Assembly (NCBI GenBank): GCA_937944385.1
Contig: CALDYQ010000007.1
Span: forward strand, 1-64,000
DNA length: 64,000 bases
From: an uncultured Burkholderiales bacterium
GTDB taxonomy: Bacteria; Pseudomonadota; Gammaproteobacteria; Burkholderiales; Casimicrobiaceae
Direction of reading: 5' to 3'
Shown: piece by piece, positions 49,938-58,922 of the stretch
Numbering within the stretch: position 1 is the first letter of the stretch
How the letters are laid out: every line of letters starts with the position of its first letter
The notes under the pieces: model-generated
What the model was told of the DNA's origin: nothing
What the model saw: the letters and a program-made list of their open reading frames with translations, nothing else
Databases searched by the model: none
Program-made: the position numbers and the translations under genes

Positions 49938-49953
49938 ACACAATATCTTGTGT
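49938..49953. promoter_or_regulatory. NrdR-box-like palindrome
   Basis: ACACAATATCTTGTGT matches the published NrdR-box consensus acaCwAtATaTwGtgt at 15 of 16 positions and extends to AACACAATATCTTGTGTT. It lies about 210 bp from both phoH and thiL starts; the thiL operon includes nrdR itself. Only one box is present, whereas most nrd promoters have two. Confidence 0.6.
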
Positions 49954-49976
49954 TGCCGGACGTCGTGCTCGCCCAT

Positions 49977-50048
49977 CGGCTTTTCGCTCAAAGCCCCATT
50001 CAATGGGGCGCGGAAGGACGAAATCGAGAAAGTCGACTTCAATGAATC
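49977..50048 (+). repeat. Dispersed hairpin repeat, copy B (before thiL)
   Basis: CGGCTTTTCGCTCAAA, then GCCCCATT-C-AATGGGGC (49993-50009), an almost perfect stem, and GTCGAC at 50032. Same elements and spacing as copy A at 36864-36935. Confidence 0.55.
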
Positions 50049-50172
50049 GACCGGTTGAAAGGCCGCCGGATCGGGTACGCCGCTTCGTTGACATGGAAAG
50101 CTGTTCATGCACACTGCGCCTCGGCCAAGCGATCGTCGGGGACACGGCGCGCCAGTGATACAAACGGAAGCG

Positions 50173-51153
50173 ATGACCGAATTCGAACTGATCGAGCGCC
50201 TGTTCACGCGGCCTTCCCCCGGTGCCTTGGTGGGCAATGGTGATGATGCGGCGGTGATTGCGCCGTCATCGGGTCATGCCTTCGTCGTCACGACCGACAC
50301 GCTGATCGAGGGGCGACACTTTCTCCCCACGCTCGATCCGGAAAAACTCGGGCGACGGGCGGTGGCGGTCAATCTCTCGGATCTGGCCGCAATGGGGGCA
50401 TGGCCGCGTTTCGCGCTGCTCTCGCTCACACTGCCTCAGATCGACGCGCCCTGGGTCACGGCGTTTGCGCGTGGCCTGTTTGACGCACTTGGTGAGCATC
50501 GGGTCGAACTCGTCGGCGGCAACACCACACGCGGTCCACTCGCTGTGGGCTTGACCGCCATGGGCGAGGTGCCGCTGTCGGTGGGGCAGCCGCAGGTGCT
50601 GTTGCGTTCCGGGGCGCAGCCGGGCGACGATGTCTGGGTCAGCGGCCCGCTTGGAGACGCCGGCTGGGCCTGCCTTTGCCTGCTCGGCGAGATCGATGCC
50701 GTGCCGACCGCAGAACAGATCGCTCACTACGAATGCCCTGTGCCACGCGTGGACCTCGGACTTGCGCTTCGGCCGATCGCCACAGCAGCGATTGACGTCT
50801 CCGACGGGCTCGTGAGCGAAGCGCGGCATCTGGCGCGCTCCTCGGGCGTCGCCATCGAGATCGACGCGACGCGCATCCCCACCGGCCTCGGAGCGCTGCT
50901 CTCCGACGAACGTTTCGCCCAGGCGGCGTGGCGAGCGCTACTTGCGACGGGGGACGCGTATGAGCTTCTCTTCACCGCCCCGCCGGGCGCACGTGCGCGG
51001 ATTTCGGAGCTCCTGGCGCAACAGGGACTCGACGGCACGCGCATCGGCCGGGTGCTCGCCGTTGCGGCGGAGGAGGCCGGAATGGTGCGTGTGCTGGATG
51101 CCCGGGGCGAGGATCGGGCAGCAGGGCGCACCGGCTGGGATCACTTCGCATGA
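50173..51153 (+). CDS. thiL: Thiamine-monophosphate kinase
   Basis: 326 residues; phosphorylates thiamine phosphate to thiamine diphosphate. GNGDDAAVIAPSSG, TTDTLIEGRHF, AVNLSDLAAMGAWP and ELVGGNTTRG are the family's ATP/Mg-binding blocks, and AIDVSDGLVSEARHLAR lies in the second half. Start at MTEFELIERL; an upstream ATG adds sequence without homology. First gene of thiL-pgpA-cinA-nrdR-ribD-ribE. Confidence 0.95.
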   Translation: MTEFELIERLFTRPSPGALVGNGDDAAVIAPSSGHAFVVTTDTLIEGRHFLPTLDPEKLGRRAVAVNLSDLAAMGAWPRFALLSLTLPQIDAPWVTAFARGLFDALGEHRVELVGGNTTRGPLAVGLTAMGEVPLSVGQPQVLLRSGAQPGDDVWVSGPLGDAGWACLCLLGEIDAVPTAEQIAHYECPVPRVDLGLALRPIATAAIDVSDGLVSEARHLARSSGVAIEIDATRIPTGLGALLSDERFAQAAWRALLATGDAYELLFTAPPGARARISELLAQQGLDGTRIGRVLAVAAEEAGMVRVLDARGEDRAAGRTGWDHFA

Positions 51154-51177
51154 GTCGGGTCTGAAAGCGGGGCACGC

Positions 51178-51702
51178 ATGGAAAATCTGCCCATGGACAC
51201 TTCTTTGACCTCGACCGCTCTGCATCGCGAGCCCACCCTGCGCTTCATGCTCTCGCATCCGGCGCACACCGTGTCGCTCGGATTCGGAGCTGGGCTCGTT
51301 CCGGTTGCGCCCGGCACGTGGGGGGCGCTGCTTGGGCTCTTTATCGCTCGCTGGCTGCAGCCCGCGTGGGGCGATACGGCGTACTTCACCGTGCTCGCCG
51401 GGGCTTTCTTGATCGGTATCTGGGCGGCGCAGGTGACCGGCGAGGCGCTCGGCAAAAGCGATCATTCGGCGATCGTTTGGGATGAAACGGTGGCCATGGC
51501 GCTCGTGGCGGGGATGTTCCCTGACAGTTTGCGCGAGCAGGCAATCATGTTTCTCGTCTTCCGGCTTTTCGATATCTGGAAGCCAGGCCCGATCGGTTGG
51601 GTGGATCGGCGCGTGAAGGGTGGGCTTGGAGTCATGCTGGACGATTTGGTGGCTGCGTGCCTCGGGCTTTTCCTTGCCGCCGTGGTCATCAGGCTCTGGT
51701 GA
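51178..51702 (+). CDS. pgpA: Phosphatidylglycerophosphatase A
   Basis: 174 residues with about four hydrophobic segments. SLGFGAGLVPVAPGTWGAL and VWDETVAMALV with FRLFDIWKPGPIGWVDRRV are the PgpA signatures. Dephosphorylates phosphatidylglycerophosphate at the inner membrane. The thiL-pgpA order is conserved in proteobacteria. Start could be the second Met (MDTSL). Confidence 0.95.
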   Translation: MENLPMDTSLTSTALHREPTLRFMLSHPAHTVSLGFGAGLVPVAPGTWGALLGLFIARWLQPAWGDTAYFTVLAGAFLIGIWAAQVTGEALGKSDHSAIVWDETVAMALVAGMFPDSLREQAIMFLVFRLFDIWKPGPIGWVDRRVKGGLGVMLDDLVAACLGLFLAAVVIRLW

Positions 51703-51708
51703 GCGCAA

Positions 51709-52215
51709 ATGACGGATCGACTTCCCGCAGCGTGGGTCAGTGCGGCTGATCGGCTGGGTGCCGCCTGCGTTTCGCGCGGAGTGATGCTTGCGGGCGCGGA
51801 GAGCTGCACCGGCGGATTGATCGCGGCGACACTTACGGCGGTTGCTGGTTCCTCGGCCTGGTTCGACCGCGTGTTCGTGACCTACAGCAACGCGGCCAAG
51901 GTCGAGCTGCTTGGCGTCGCCCCGGCAACGCTCGATGCCTTCGGAGCGGTGAGCGAGGAGACGGCGCGCGAGATGGCCTTGGGCGCACTCAAGCAGTCCG
52001 GAGCGAACCTCGCCTATGCGGTCACGGGTATCGCCGGGCCGACCGGTGGCACACCGGAGAAGCCCGTCGGGCTCGTCTGCTTTGGTTTTTCTGGTGCGGG
52101 TGGCGTGCAGTCGCTTTCCCGGCGTTTCGACGGCGACCGGGCGGCCGTCCGCGCGCAGAGTCTGCGCCTTGTCATCGAACGCCTTCACGCGCTCGTGGAA
52201 CAATCCGGCGTATGA
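51709..52215 (+). CDS. CinA family protein (nicotinamide-nucleotide amidohydrolase)
   Basis: 168 residues, the single-domain PncC-type form. [22 protein letters not shown] is the catalytic region (only part quoted here matters: ESCTGG), followed by [24 protein letters not shown] and [11 protein letters not shown]. Converts NMN to nicotinate mononucleotide, salvaging NAD. Overlaps nrdR by 4 bases (ATGA). Confidence 0.92.
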   Translation: MTDRLPAAWVSAADRLGAACVSRGVMLAGAESCTGGLIAATLTAVAGSSAWFDRVFVTYSNAAKVELLGVAPATLDAFGAVSEETAREMALGALKQSGANLAYAVTGIAGPTGGTPEKPVGLVCFGFSGAGGVQSLSRRFDGDRAAVRAQSLRLVIERLHALVEQSGV

Positions 52216-52736
52216 AGTGCCCGTTCTGTGGATCGGCCGAAACGCAGGTCATCGATTCGCGCGTGTCGGAATCGGGGGACGCCATTCGCCGGCGTCGCCG
52301 CTGCGAGGGCTGTGACAAGCGCTTCACCACCTTCGAGACGGTGGAGATGCGCATGCCCCAGGTGGTCAAACAGAACGGCACCCGGGTCGACTTCAACACC
52401 GAGAAGATCCGCGCGGGCTTCACGAAGGCGCTGCACAAGCGCTTCGTACCGACCGAGTATGTCGATCAGGCGATCGCGCGGATCGTGGCCAACGTACACG
52501 CGCGCGGCGAGCGCGAGATCGCTTCGCGCGAGATCGGCGAGATGGTGATGGCCGAGCTCTACAAGCTCGACAAGGTCGGCTACATCCGCTTTGCCTCGGT
52601 CTACCGTGCGTTCTCCGACGTGGCCGACTTCAAGAGCATGCTCTCCGAAGTGGAGCGCCCGGCCGCGTCCCGCAAGGGCAAGTCCGCGGCTGCGGTCAAG
52701 TCGTCGACGTGCAAGGGGGGCGCGCGCGGTGTTTAG
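52212..52736 (+). CDS. nrdR: Transcriptional repressor NrdR
   Basis: 174 residues. The zinc ribbon is CPFC...CEGC ([29 protein letters not shown]), and the ATP-cone domain starts [19 protein letters not shown]. NrdR binds ATP/dATP and represses ribonucleotide reductase genes. In many betaproteobacteria it lies next to glyA; here it is between cinA and ribD. C-terminal ~25 residues are low-complexity. A NrdR-like box precedes the operon. Confidence 0.96.
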   Translation: MKCPFCGSAETQVIDSRVSESGDAIRRRRRCEGCDKRFTTFETVEMRMPQVVKQNGTRVDFNTEKIRAGFTKALHKRFVPTEYVDQAIARIVANVHARGEREIASREIGEMVMAELYKLDKVGYIRFASVYRAFSDVADFKSMLSEVERPAASRKGKSAAAVKSSTCKGGARGV

Positions 52737-53826
52737 CCCGGCCGACGCCGACTGGATGCGCCTTGCGCTCGGGGAAGCCGAGCGCGCGGTGAACCATGCG
52801 ACACCCAACCCGCGCGTGGGCTGCGTGCTGGTCAAGGACGGGCAGGTCATCGGCAGCGGCCACACTCAGCCGCCTGGCGAGCCGCACGCCGAAGTGATGG
52901 CGCTACGAGACGCGCGCAATCGCGGCGCGAATGTCGCCGGGGCCACGGCCTATGTCACGCTCGAGCCTTGCTCCCACTTCGGGCGCACGCCGCCGTGCGT
53001 CGATGCCCTGGTGGAGGCTCGCATCGCGCGCGTCGTGGCTGCGATCGAGGATCCGAACCCGCTCGTGGCGGGACGCGGCTTCGCCCGTCTACGCGAGGCG
53101 GGCATCGAGGTGCGCGTGGGTCTTCTCGCCACCGAGGCGACCGAGATGAATCTCGGCTTCATCAAGCGCATGACCACGGGCCTGCCCTGGGTGCGGGTGA
53201 AGATGGCGATCTCGCTCGACGGCCGCACGGGCCTCGCCGATGGCCGGTCCAAATGGATCACCGGCCCCGAGGCGCGACGCGATGGCCACCGTTTCCGGGC
53301 CCGCGCCTGCGCCGTGGCAACTGGTGTGGGCACCGTCCGGCACGACGATCCGGCGTTGACCGTTCGGGACCTCGACTTCGAACGACCCGTCCGCCAGCCA
53401 CGCCGATTCGTCTTCGACCATCTCGGCATCACGCCGCCAGAGGCCCAGGTGCTCGATCATGCAACGGGTGGCGCCACGCTCATCCTGGCCGACCGGGTGC
53501 CGCCCGACCTCCCGGCGCACGTGAGAACGGTGCACTTTCCCGACGGGCGCGGGAAGATCGACTTCGTGGCGGCCCTGCGCTGGATGGCGGGCGAGGGCGT
53601 CAACGAGCTGCATCTCGAGGCTGGTGCGCGGCTTTCCGGCCCGCTGATCGAGACCGGGCTCGCCGATGAGCTCCTCGTTTATGTCGCGCCCAAGCTTCTG
53701 GGCCACTCGGCCCGCGAGATGTTCACGCTGTCAGCGCCAGCGACGCCAGCGGAAGCGCGGTCCTTCGACCTGCACGATGTCGCGCGCTTCAGCGACGACG
53801 TGCGCCTGATCTACCGAACCCTCTGA
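52729..53826 (+). CDS. ribD: Bifunctional riboflavin biosynthesis deaminase/reductase
   Basis: 365 residues. The N-terminal deaminase has [11 protein letters not shown] and [14 protein letters not shown] (zinc ligands). The C-terminal reductase begins [13 protein letters not shown] and contains [10 protein letters not shown] and [10 protein letters not shown]. Performs the second and third steps of riboflavin synthesis. The GTG start overlaps the nrdR stop by 8 bases, with AAGGGGGG upstream. ribE follows after 3 bases. Confidence 0.95.
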   Translation: MFSPADADWMRLALGEAERAVNHATPNPRVGCVLVKDGQVIGSGHTQPPGEPHAEVMALRDARNRGANVAGATAYVTLEPCSHFGRTPPCVDALVEARIARVVAAIEDPNPLVAGRGFARLREAGIEVRVGLLATEATEMNLGFIKRMTTGLPWVRVKMAISLDGRTGLADGRSKWITGPEARRDGHRFRARACAVATGVGTVRHDDPALTVRDLDFERPVRQPRRFVFDHLGITPPEAQVLDHATGGATLILADRVPPDLPAHVRTVHFPDGRGKIDFVAALRWMAGEGVNELHLEAGARLSGPLIETGLADELLVYVAPKLLGHSAREMFTLSAPATPAEARSFDLHDVARFSDDVRLIYRTL

Positions 53827-53829
53827 ATC

Positions 53830-54438
53830 ATGTTCACCGGCATCATCACCGGCACCGGCCGGATCATCCGGCATGCCCCGCTTGGGGATGGCGTGCGCAT
53901 CACGATCGATTGCGGCGACTGGCCGATTGCAGATGTCGAAATCGGAGACTCGATCGCGCACAGCGGCTGCTGCCTGACCATCGTCGAGAAGGGCGAGCGG
54001 ACGCTCGCGAGTGACGTCTCTGCGCACACGCTCTCGGTGGTCACTGGGCTCGAGATCGGTGCGCTGGTCAATCTCGAAAAGGCCGCAACACTCGCCGACC
54101 GCCTGGGCGGGCATCTCGTTACCGGCCACGTGGACACGACCGGCCGTGTGACGCGCTGGGAGCCGATCGCCGAGAGCTGGCTGCTCGAAGTCGAGGTGCC
54201 GTCCGATTGGGCGCGGTTCATCGCTAGGAAAGGCTCGGTCACGGTCAACGGCGTGAGCCTCACCGTGAACGAGGTCGCGGACGTCCCCGAAGGTTGCCGC
54301 TTCCAGATCAACGTGATCCCACACACGTTTCACGCGACTAATTTCCGTGAACTGGCGGTGGATCAGCGCGTCAATTTTGAAGTCGACACGGTAGCGCGCT
54401 ACGTCGAGCGGATGCTCGCCCTCGGCGTGCGCGACTGA
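53830..54438 (+). CDS. ribE: Riboflavin synthase alpha chain
   Basis: 202 residues with the two Lum-binding repeats: MFTGIITGTGRI...GDSIAHSGCCLTI and GGHLVTGHVDTTGRV...GSVTVNGVSLTVNEV. Dismutates two lumazines to riboflavin. Here the rib genes stop after ribE; ribBA and ribH, which often follow, are not in the window. Confidence 0.95.
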   Translation: MFTGIITGTGRIIRHAPLGDGVRITIDCGDWPIADVEIGDSIAHSGCCLTIVEKGERTLASDVSAHTLSVVTGLEIGALVNLEKAATLADRLGGHLVTGHVDTTGRVTRWEPIAESWLLEVEVPSDWARFIARKGSVTVNGVSLTVNEVADVPEGCRFQINVIPHTFHATNFRELAVDQRVNFEVDTVARYVERMLALGVRD

Positions 54439-54443
54439 TCCTT

Positions 54444-54469
54444 TAGACTCCAAATACAGATATTGTCTG
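54444..54469 (+). promoter_or_regulatory. gcdH promoter with short inverted repeat
   Basis: TAGACT (54444-54449) as -10 and the repeat CAGA-TATTG-TCTG (54457-54469) at the expected transcription start, 11 bases before the ATG. Suggests a separate, regulated promoter for gcdH. Confidence 0.4.
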
Positions 54470-54479
54470 AGGCGCGACC

Positions 54480-55661
54480 ATGGCCACCAAAGCGCAGTTC
54501 AATTGGGCCGATCCGCTGCTGCTCGACCAGCAACTGACGCAGGAGGAGCGCGCCGTCCGCGACGCGGCGCACGCCTATTGCCAGGACAAACTCGCCCCCC
54601 GCGTGACCGAGGCGTTCCGCAACGAGCACACGGATGTGGCGATCTTTCGCGAAATGGGCGAGCTCGGCCTGCTCGGGCCCACGATCCCCGAGCAGTACGG
54701 CGGCGCTGGGCTCAACTACGTGAGCTACGGCCTGATCGCGCGGGAAGTCGAGCGCGTGGATTCGGGCTATCGCTCGATGATGAGCGTGCAATCCTCGCTC
54801 GTCATGGTGCCCATCCACGAGTTCGGCACCGAGGCCCAGCGTAGGAAATACCTGCCCAAACTCGCCACGGGTGAGTGGATCGGCTGCTTTGGCCTGACCG
54901 AGCCCAACCACGGCTCCGATCCGGCCAGCATGGTCACGCGCGCGAAGAAGGTCGATGGCGGCTACCTGCTCAACGGCACAAAGATGTGGATCTCGAATTC
55001 ACCGTTTGCCGATGTCTTTGTCGTCTGGGCCAAGAACGACGAAGGAAGGATCCGCGGCTTCATTCTCGAAAAGGGCATGAAGGGCCTCTCGGCACCGGCC
55101 ATCAAGGGCAAGGTGGGCTTGCGCGCCTCCACGACCGGCGAGATCGTCATGGATGACGTCTTCGTGCCGGCCGAGAACGAGTTCCCCGAGATCGAAGGGC
55201 TGAAGGGCCCGTTCACCTGCCTCAACTCCGCGCGCTATGGCATCGCCTGGGGGGCGCTCGGCGCGGCCGAGGACTGTTGGTTCCGGGCGCGGCAGTATGT
55301 GCTCGACCGCAAGCAGTTTGGCCGACCGCTCGCGGCGAATCAATTGATCCAGAAGAAACTCGCTGACATGCAGACCGAAATCACCCTCGGGCTGCAGGGT
55401 TGCCTGCGCCTTGGGCGCATGAAGGACGAGGGCACCGCCGCCGTCGAGATCACCTCGATCATGAAGCGCAACAGCTGCGGCAAGGCGCTCGACATCGCCC
55501 GCATGGCGCGTGACATGATGGGCGGCAACGGCATCAGCGACGAATACGGTGTGGCCCGCCACCTCGTGAACCTCGAAGTGGTCAACACCTACGAAGGCAC
55601 GCACGACATCCACGCCCTCATCCTCGGCCGCGCACAGACGGGGATTTCGGCTTTCGCCTGA
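54480..55661 (+). CDS. gcdH: Glutaryl-CoA dehydrogenase
   Basis: 393-residue acyl-CoA dehydrogenase that oxidises and decarboxylates glutaryl-CoA to crotonyl-CoA in lysine/tryptophan breakdown. [13 protein letters not shown] and [17 protein letters not shown] are the FAD/substrate regions. The catalytic base is Glu372 in [20 protein letters not shown], the GcdH-type tail with ALILGRA. Stands in its own transcription unit after ribE. Alternative: another short-chain acyl-CoA dehydrogenase, but the C-terminal block argues for GcdH. Confidence 0.92.
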   Translation: MATKAQFNWADPLLLDQQLTQEERAVRDAAHAYCQDKLAPRVTEAFRNEHTDVAIFREMGELGLLGPTIPEQYGGAGLNYVSYGLIAREVERVDSGYRSMMSVQSSLVMVPIHEFGTEAQRRKYLPKLATGEWIGCFGLTEPNHGSDPASMVTRAKKVDGGYLLNGTKMWISNSPFADVFVVWAKNDEGRIRGFILEKGMKGLSAPAIKGKVGLRASTTGEIVMDDVFVPAENEFPEIEGLKGPFTCLNSARYGIAWGALGAAEDCWFRARQYVLDRKQFGRPLAANQLIQKKLADMQTEITLGLQGCLRLGRMKDEGTAAVEITSIMKRNSCGKALDIARMARDMMGGNGISDEYGVARHLVNLEVVNTYEGTHDIHALILGRAQTGISAFA

Positions 55662-55776
55662 TGGTGGGCGAACCCAATCGTTTTCGCGCCTGACGGGCAA
55701 CCGAAGCCAGACCCTGGGGTACGGCCCTCGTCTCGGGTATCGTTGCGCGCTCGATCGACCACATGGAGAGAACATC

Positions 55777-56772
55777 GTGACACACGAAACATCACGTCGC
55801 GTCTGGGTGAGCACCGCGGTCGGGGTTTTGCTTGGGTCGCTCTGGCCGGGTCCGTCCGTCCACGCGCAAAGCGGCCCCTGGCCGAATCGTCCGGTCAAGA
55901 TCGTGGTGCCCGCGCCTGCCGGTTCGTCGCTCGACATCGTGGCCCGGTTGCTCGGCGACAAACTCAAGGACCGCTGGGGACAGCCGGTCGTGGTGGAGCC
56001 CAAGCCGGGCGCAGGCGGCATGCTGGGCGTGGATCAGGCCGCCAAGGCCACGGACGGACACACGCTCGTACTCGGTTTTCCGGGGCCGACGGCCTATGCG
56101 CCGTTCCTCTACAAAAAAATGCCCTATGACCCGGTCCGTGATCTCGTGCCGATCGTGGTCACGACCACGCAGCCCAACGTGCTTGCGGTAAACGCCAACC
56201 TGCCGGTGAAGAACGTTCAGGAGCTGATCGCCTGGGCCAAGGCGAATCCCGGCAAGCTCTCCTACGCGAGCGTGGGCAATGGCTCGTCCTCGCACCTGTC
56301 GATGGAGTTGCTCAAAAGCGAAGCGGGCTTCGAGGCACAGCATGTGCCGTTCAACGGCGCGCCGCCTGCGGCCCTGTCCACCGCAAATGGCGACACGCAG
56401 GTGCTGTTTGCCGTGGCCTCGGGTATCGCCCCCCATGTGCAGGCGGGGCGGATCCGGCAGATCGCGGTGACGAGCCTCAACCGGTTCGATTCCCTCAAGG
56501 AGCTGCCGACGATCAACGAGTCGGGCGTCAAGGGCTTTGAGGCGATTGCTTGGAACGGGCTCTTCGGCCCGGTGTCGTTGCCCGAGGACGTGGTCGCCAG
56601 GATCAACGCTGACGTGAACGCCGTGCTCGCGATGGAGGAAGTGAAGCAGCGCCTCACCGGCGCCGGCATGGCCCCAGGCGGTGGCACCCAGGCGGCATTC
56701 AAGGCGATGATCGAGGCCGACATGAAGAAGTGGGGCGGCATCATCCGCAAGCTGGGCGTTCAACTCGACTGA
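55777..56772 (+). CDS. Bug-family periplasmic solute-binding protein
   Basis: 331 residues of the tripartite tricarboxylate (TctC/Bug) family. Signal-like N-terminus ends near VHAQS; the mature part shows WPNRPVKIVVPAPAGSSLDI, GAGGMLGVDQAAKA and VPFNGAPPA. The GTG start has GGAGAG 7 bases upstream. No TctA/TctB membrane genes are nearby; orphan Bug proteins are common in betaproteobacteria. Ligand unknown. Confidence 0.92.
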   Translation: MTHETSRRVWVSTAVGVLLGSLWPGPSVHAQSGPWPNRPVKIVVPAPAGSSLDIVARLLGDKLKDRWGQPVVVEPKPGAGGMLGVDQAAKATDGHTLVLGFPGPTAYAPFLYKKMPYDPVRDLVPIVVTTTQPNVLAVNANLPVKNVQELIAWAKANPGKLSYASVGNGSSSHLSMELLKSEAGFEAQHVPFNGAPPAALSTANGDTQVLFAVASGIAPHVQAGRIRQIAVTSLNRFDSLKELPTINESGVKGFEAIAWNGLFGPVSLPEDVVARINADVNAVLAMEEVKQRLTGAGMAPGGGTQAAFKAMIEADMKKWGGIIRKLGVQLD

Positions 56773-56788
56773 ACGACATCTGCGCCGC

Positions 56789-57448
56789 GTGAAACTGTAT
56801 AACTACTTTCGCTCTTCGGCCGCCTACCGGGTGCGGATCGCGCTCAATCTCAAGGGACTGACCTGGGAGCATGTGGGCGTGCATCTGCTCCGGGGCGAGC
56901 AGCGCGCCGCGTCCTACCGCGGCGTGAATCCGGCCGGACTCGTGCCGGCGCTCGAGACGGACTCGGGCGAACTCATCACGCAGTCGCTCGCGATCATGGA
57001 ATGGCTCGACGAGACCTATCCTGAGCGCGCGCCGCTCCTGCCCGGGGATGCGCTCGCCCGGGCGAGGATTCGCGCCTTCGCACTCACGATTGCTTGCGAC
57101 ATTCACCCACTCAACAACCTGCGCGTCATGCAGTACCTCGAGCATGAGCTCGGTGCAGATGAGGCGGCGCGGGCTGCGTGGACACGGCACTGGATCGCGC
57201 TCGGATTCTCGGCCTGTGAAGCCATGCTCGAAGCCGAGGTCCGCGCAGGGCGTAGCGGGCGATTCGCTTTCGGCGATGCGCCAACGCTCGCCGATTGCGT
57301 GCTCGTGCCGCAGTGCTTCAATGCCCGACGGTTCGATCTGGACATGACCCCGTATCCGCGCCTCGCCGCAGCCGAGGCGGCGTGTCTCGAACTCGAGGCG
57401 TTTCAGGCGGCGCACCCGATGCGGCAACCAGACGCACCGCCAACATGA
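56789..57448 (+). CDS. maiA: Maleylacetoacetate isomerase
   Basis: 219 residues, zeta-class glutathione transferase fold. [20 protein letters not shown] is the family's SSCxx-like active-site start ([12 protein letters not shown]) and NPAGLVPAL with ESLAI-like [11 protein letters not shown] follows. Isomerises maleylacetoacetate in tyrosine/homogentisate breakdown, or more generally maleylpyruvate. The Cys of the classical SSCS motif is Ala here, as in many bacterial members. The stop overlaps the hisI start (ATGA). GTG start. Confidence 0.88.
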   Translation: MKLYNYFRSSAAYRVRIALNLKGLTWEHVGVHLLRGEQRAASYRGVNPAGLVPALETDSGELITQSLAIMEWLDETYPERAPLLPGDALARARIRAFALTIACDIHPLNNLRVMQYLEHELGADEAARAAWTRHWIALGFSACEAMLEAEVRAGRSGRFAFGDAPTLADCVLVPQCFNARRFDLDMTPYPRLAAAEAACLELEAFQAAHPMRQPDAPPT

Positions 57449-57867
57449 CTTCGGCCGGGATGGAACAGACAGCCGCCGCGGCGCTCCTCGATGCGATCCG
57501 CTTCGACGCTGCGGGCCTTGTCCCGGCAATCGCTCAGGATGCAGCGACGGGCGAGGTGCTGATGCTGGCCTGGATGGACCGCGCAGCGGTCGAGCGCACG
57601 CTCGAGACGGGCAAGGCCTGCTACTGGAGCCGCTCGCGTCAGCGGTCGTGGATGAAGGGTGAGAGTTCCGGGCACCTGCAGATCGTGCGCTCGATCCATC
57701 TCGACTGCGACGGCGATGCACTTCTGCTCAAGGTCGATCAGTTGGGCGGCATCGCCTGTCATACCGGGCGGCGACGCTGCTTCTTCCGGCGTGCCGAGGG
57801 CGGCGGTTGGGTGGTCGAGCTCAAGCCCATCAAGACGGAGGCAGAGATCTATGGCAGCGGTTCCTGA
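57445..57867 (+). CDS. hisI: Phosphoribosyl-AMP cyclohydrolase
   Basis: 140 residues. [38 protein letters not shown] and [14 protein letters not shown] with [11 protein letters not shown] carry the zinc- and Mg-binding residues. Opens the PR-AMP ring in histidine synthesis. Start overlaps maiA by 4 bases; ATG at 57460 is also possible. Separate from HisE, not fused. Confidence 0.95.
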   Translation: MTSAGMEQTAAAALLDAIRFDAAGLVPAIAQDAATGEVLMLAWMDRAAVERTLETGKACYWSRSRQRSWMKGESSGHLQIVRSIHLDCDGDALLLKVDQLGGIACHTGRRRCFFRRAEGGGWVVELKPIKTEAEIYGSGS

Positions 57868-58210
57868 GCCAGGCGAGGCGACGCTCGACATCCTCGATCG
57901 CCTGTCGCGCGTGATCGCCGAGCGGCGCGGGGCCGACCCGCAGACGAGCTATGTCGCCAGGCTCGCCTCGCGCGGCGAGGATGCGGCGCTCAAGAAGGTG
58001 GGCGAGGAGGCAGCCGAATTCATCATGGCCGCGAAGGACGCCGCGCGCGGCAGCGACGCGGCGCGTCTCGTGGCCGAAGCGGCCGATCTGTGGTTTCACA
58101 CGCTCGTTGCCCTGTCGGCCCACGGGCTGGGTGCCGCCGACGTGGCGCGCGAGCTCGCCCGGCGCGAGGGCGTTTCGGGTATCACGGAGAAGGCTGCCCG
58201 TTCACAATGA
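57851..58210 (+). CDS. hisE: Phosphoribosyl-ATP pyrophosphatase
   Basis: 119 residues, all-alpha MazG-like fold: [21 protein letters not shown] then [16 protein letters not shown] with the acidic Mg-binding pairs. Hydrolyses PR-ATP to PR-AMP. Start lies inside hisI (17-base overlap). Confidence 0.95.
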   Translation: MAAVPEPGEATLDILDRLSRVIAERRGADPQTSYVARLASRGEDAALKKVGEEAAEFIMAAKDAARGSDAARLVAEAADLWFHTLVALSAHGLGAADVARELARREGVSGITEKAARSQ

Positions 58211-58232
58211 TCGACGATTCCTGGAGCATCAG

Positions 58233-58592
58233 ATGGCAAGCGATCCCGACTGCATCTTCTGCAAGATCGTGCGCGGCGAAGTCCCGTCGCGCAAGGTTTA
58301 CGAGGACGGTGACGTCCTCGCGTTTCACGATATCCATCCGGTAGCACCAGTACATGTGCTGGTGATTCCCAAAAAGCACATCCCGAAGCTCTCCGATGCG
58401 TCCGAGGCGGACCAGATGGTGCTCGGTAAAATGATGCTTGTGGCAACCAAGGTGGCGAACGATCTCGGCTCGACCGACGGCTTTCGCACCATCATCAACG
58501 TCGGACGGGTCGGACGACAGGACGTCTTTCACCTTCACATGCATGTGCTGGGCGGCCCGAATCCACTGGGCCGGATGATCCAGCCCGAATGA
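58233..58592 (+). CDS. HIT domain protein
   Basis: 119 residues. CIFCKIVRGEVPSRKVYEDG, HIPKLSD and the histidine triad HLHMHVLGG are those of the Hint/HinT (purine nucleoside phosphoramidase) group. CTGGAG lies upstream. Its place between hisE and tatA is conserved in betaproteobacteria. Confidence 0.95.
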   Translation: MASDPDCIFCKIVRGEVPSRKVYEDGDVLAFHDIHPVAPVHVLVIPKKHIPKLSDASEADQMVLGKMMLVATKVANDLGSTDGFRTIINVGRVGRQDVFHLHMHVLGGPNPLGRMIQPE

Positions 58593-58631
58593 ACCGATTC
58601 TGACCCCGAACAGATATCTGGAGAGCGTGAC

Positions 58632-58856
58632 ATGGGTACCTTTTCGATCTGGCACTGGCTGATCGTGCTGTTGGTGGTGGTGCTGATCTTCGGCACCAAG
58701 AAACTGCGCAACATCGGCAAGGACCTGGGCGGCGCCGTCAAGGACTTCAAGGAAGGCATCAAGGGGGGTGAAGATGCTGCGAAGGGCGATTCCGCGCCAG
58801 CGCAGGTCGCAGCCCCGAATGTGATCGAGGGCGAGGCGCGCAAGGACAAGGTCTGA
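58632..58856 (+). CDS. tatA: Sec-independent translocase subunit TatA
   Basis: 74 residues: one membrane span ([20 protein letters not shown]), then an amphipathic helix with the [18 protein letters not shown] motif and a polar tail. Forms the pore for folded twin-arginine proteins with TatB and TatC. Confidence 0.96.
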   Translation: MGTFSIWHWLIVLLVVVLIFGTKKLRNIGKDLGGAVKDFKEGIKGGEDAAKGDSAPAQVAAPNVIEGEARKDKV

Positions 58857-58922
58857 CGCCCGACCGTGGTCGGTGGTCGCCCCTCGTAATTGCCGCTCGA
58901 CGACGCTGCCGGCGTCAACCGC

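Larger units (their letters stand above)
49728..50172. other. Intergenic region phoH-thiL (445 bp)
   Basis: The only gap above 300 bp in the window. It contains the NrdR-box-like palindrome (49938-49953) and the hairpin repeat copy B (49977-50048). A 128-codon open frame (49772-50158) shows no family likeness and is not supported. The rest is without recognisable features. Confidence 0.7.

Noticed and set aside
49900-49990. A second NrdR box paired with the one at 49938
   Set aside because: Positions 21 and 31 bp on either side show no similarity to the consensus.
49772-50158. 128-codon open frame in the phoH-thiL gap
   Set aside because: Highly basic composition without domain likeness; it runs through the NrdR-like box and the repeat, so it is probably chance.
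54457-54469. NrdR box before gcdH
   Set aside because: CAGATATTGTCTG is symmetric but does not align with the NrdR consensus.
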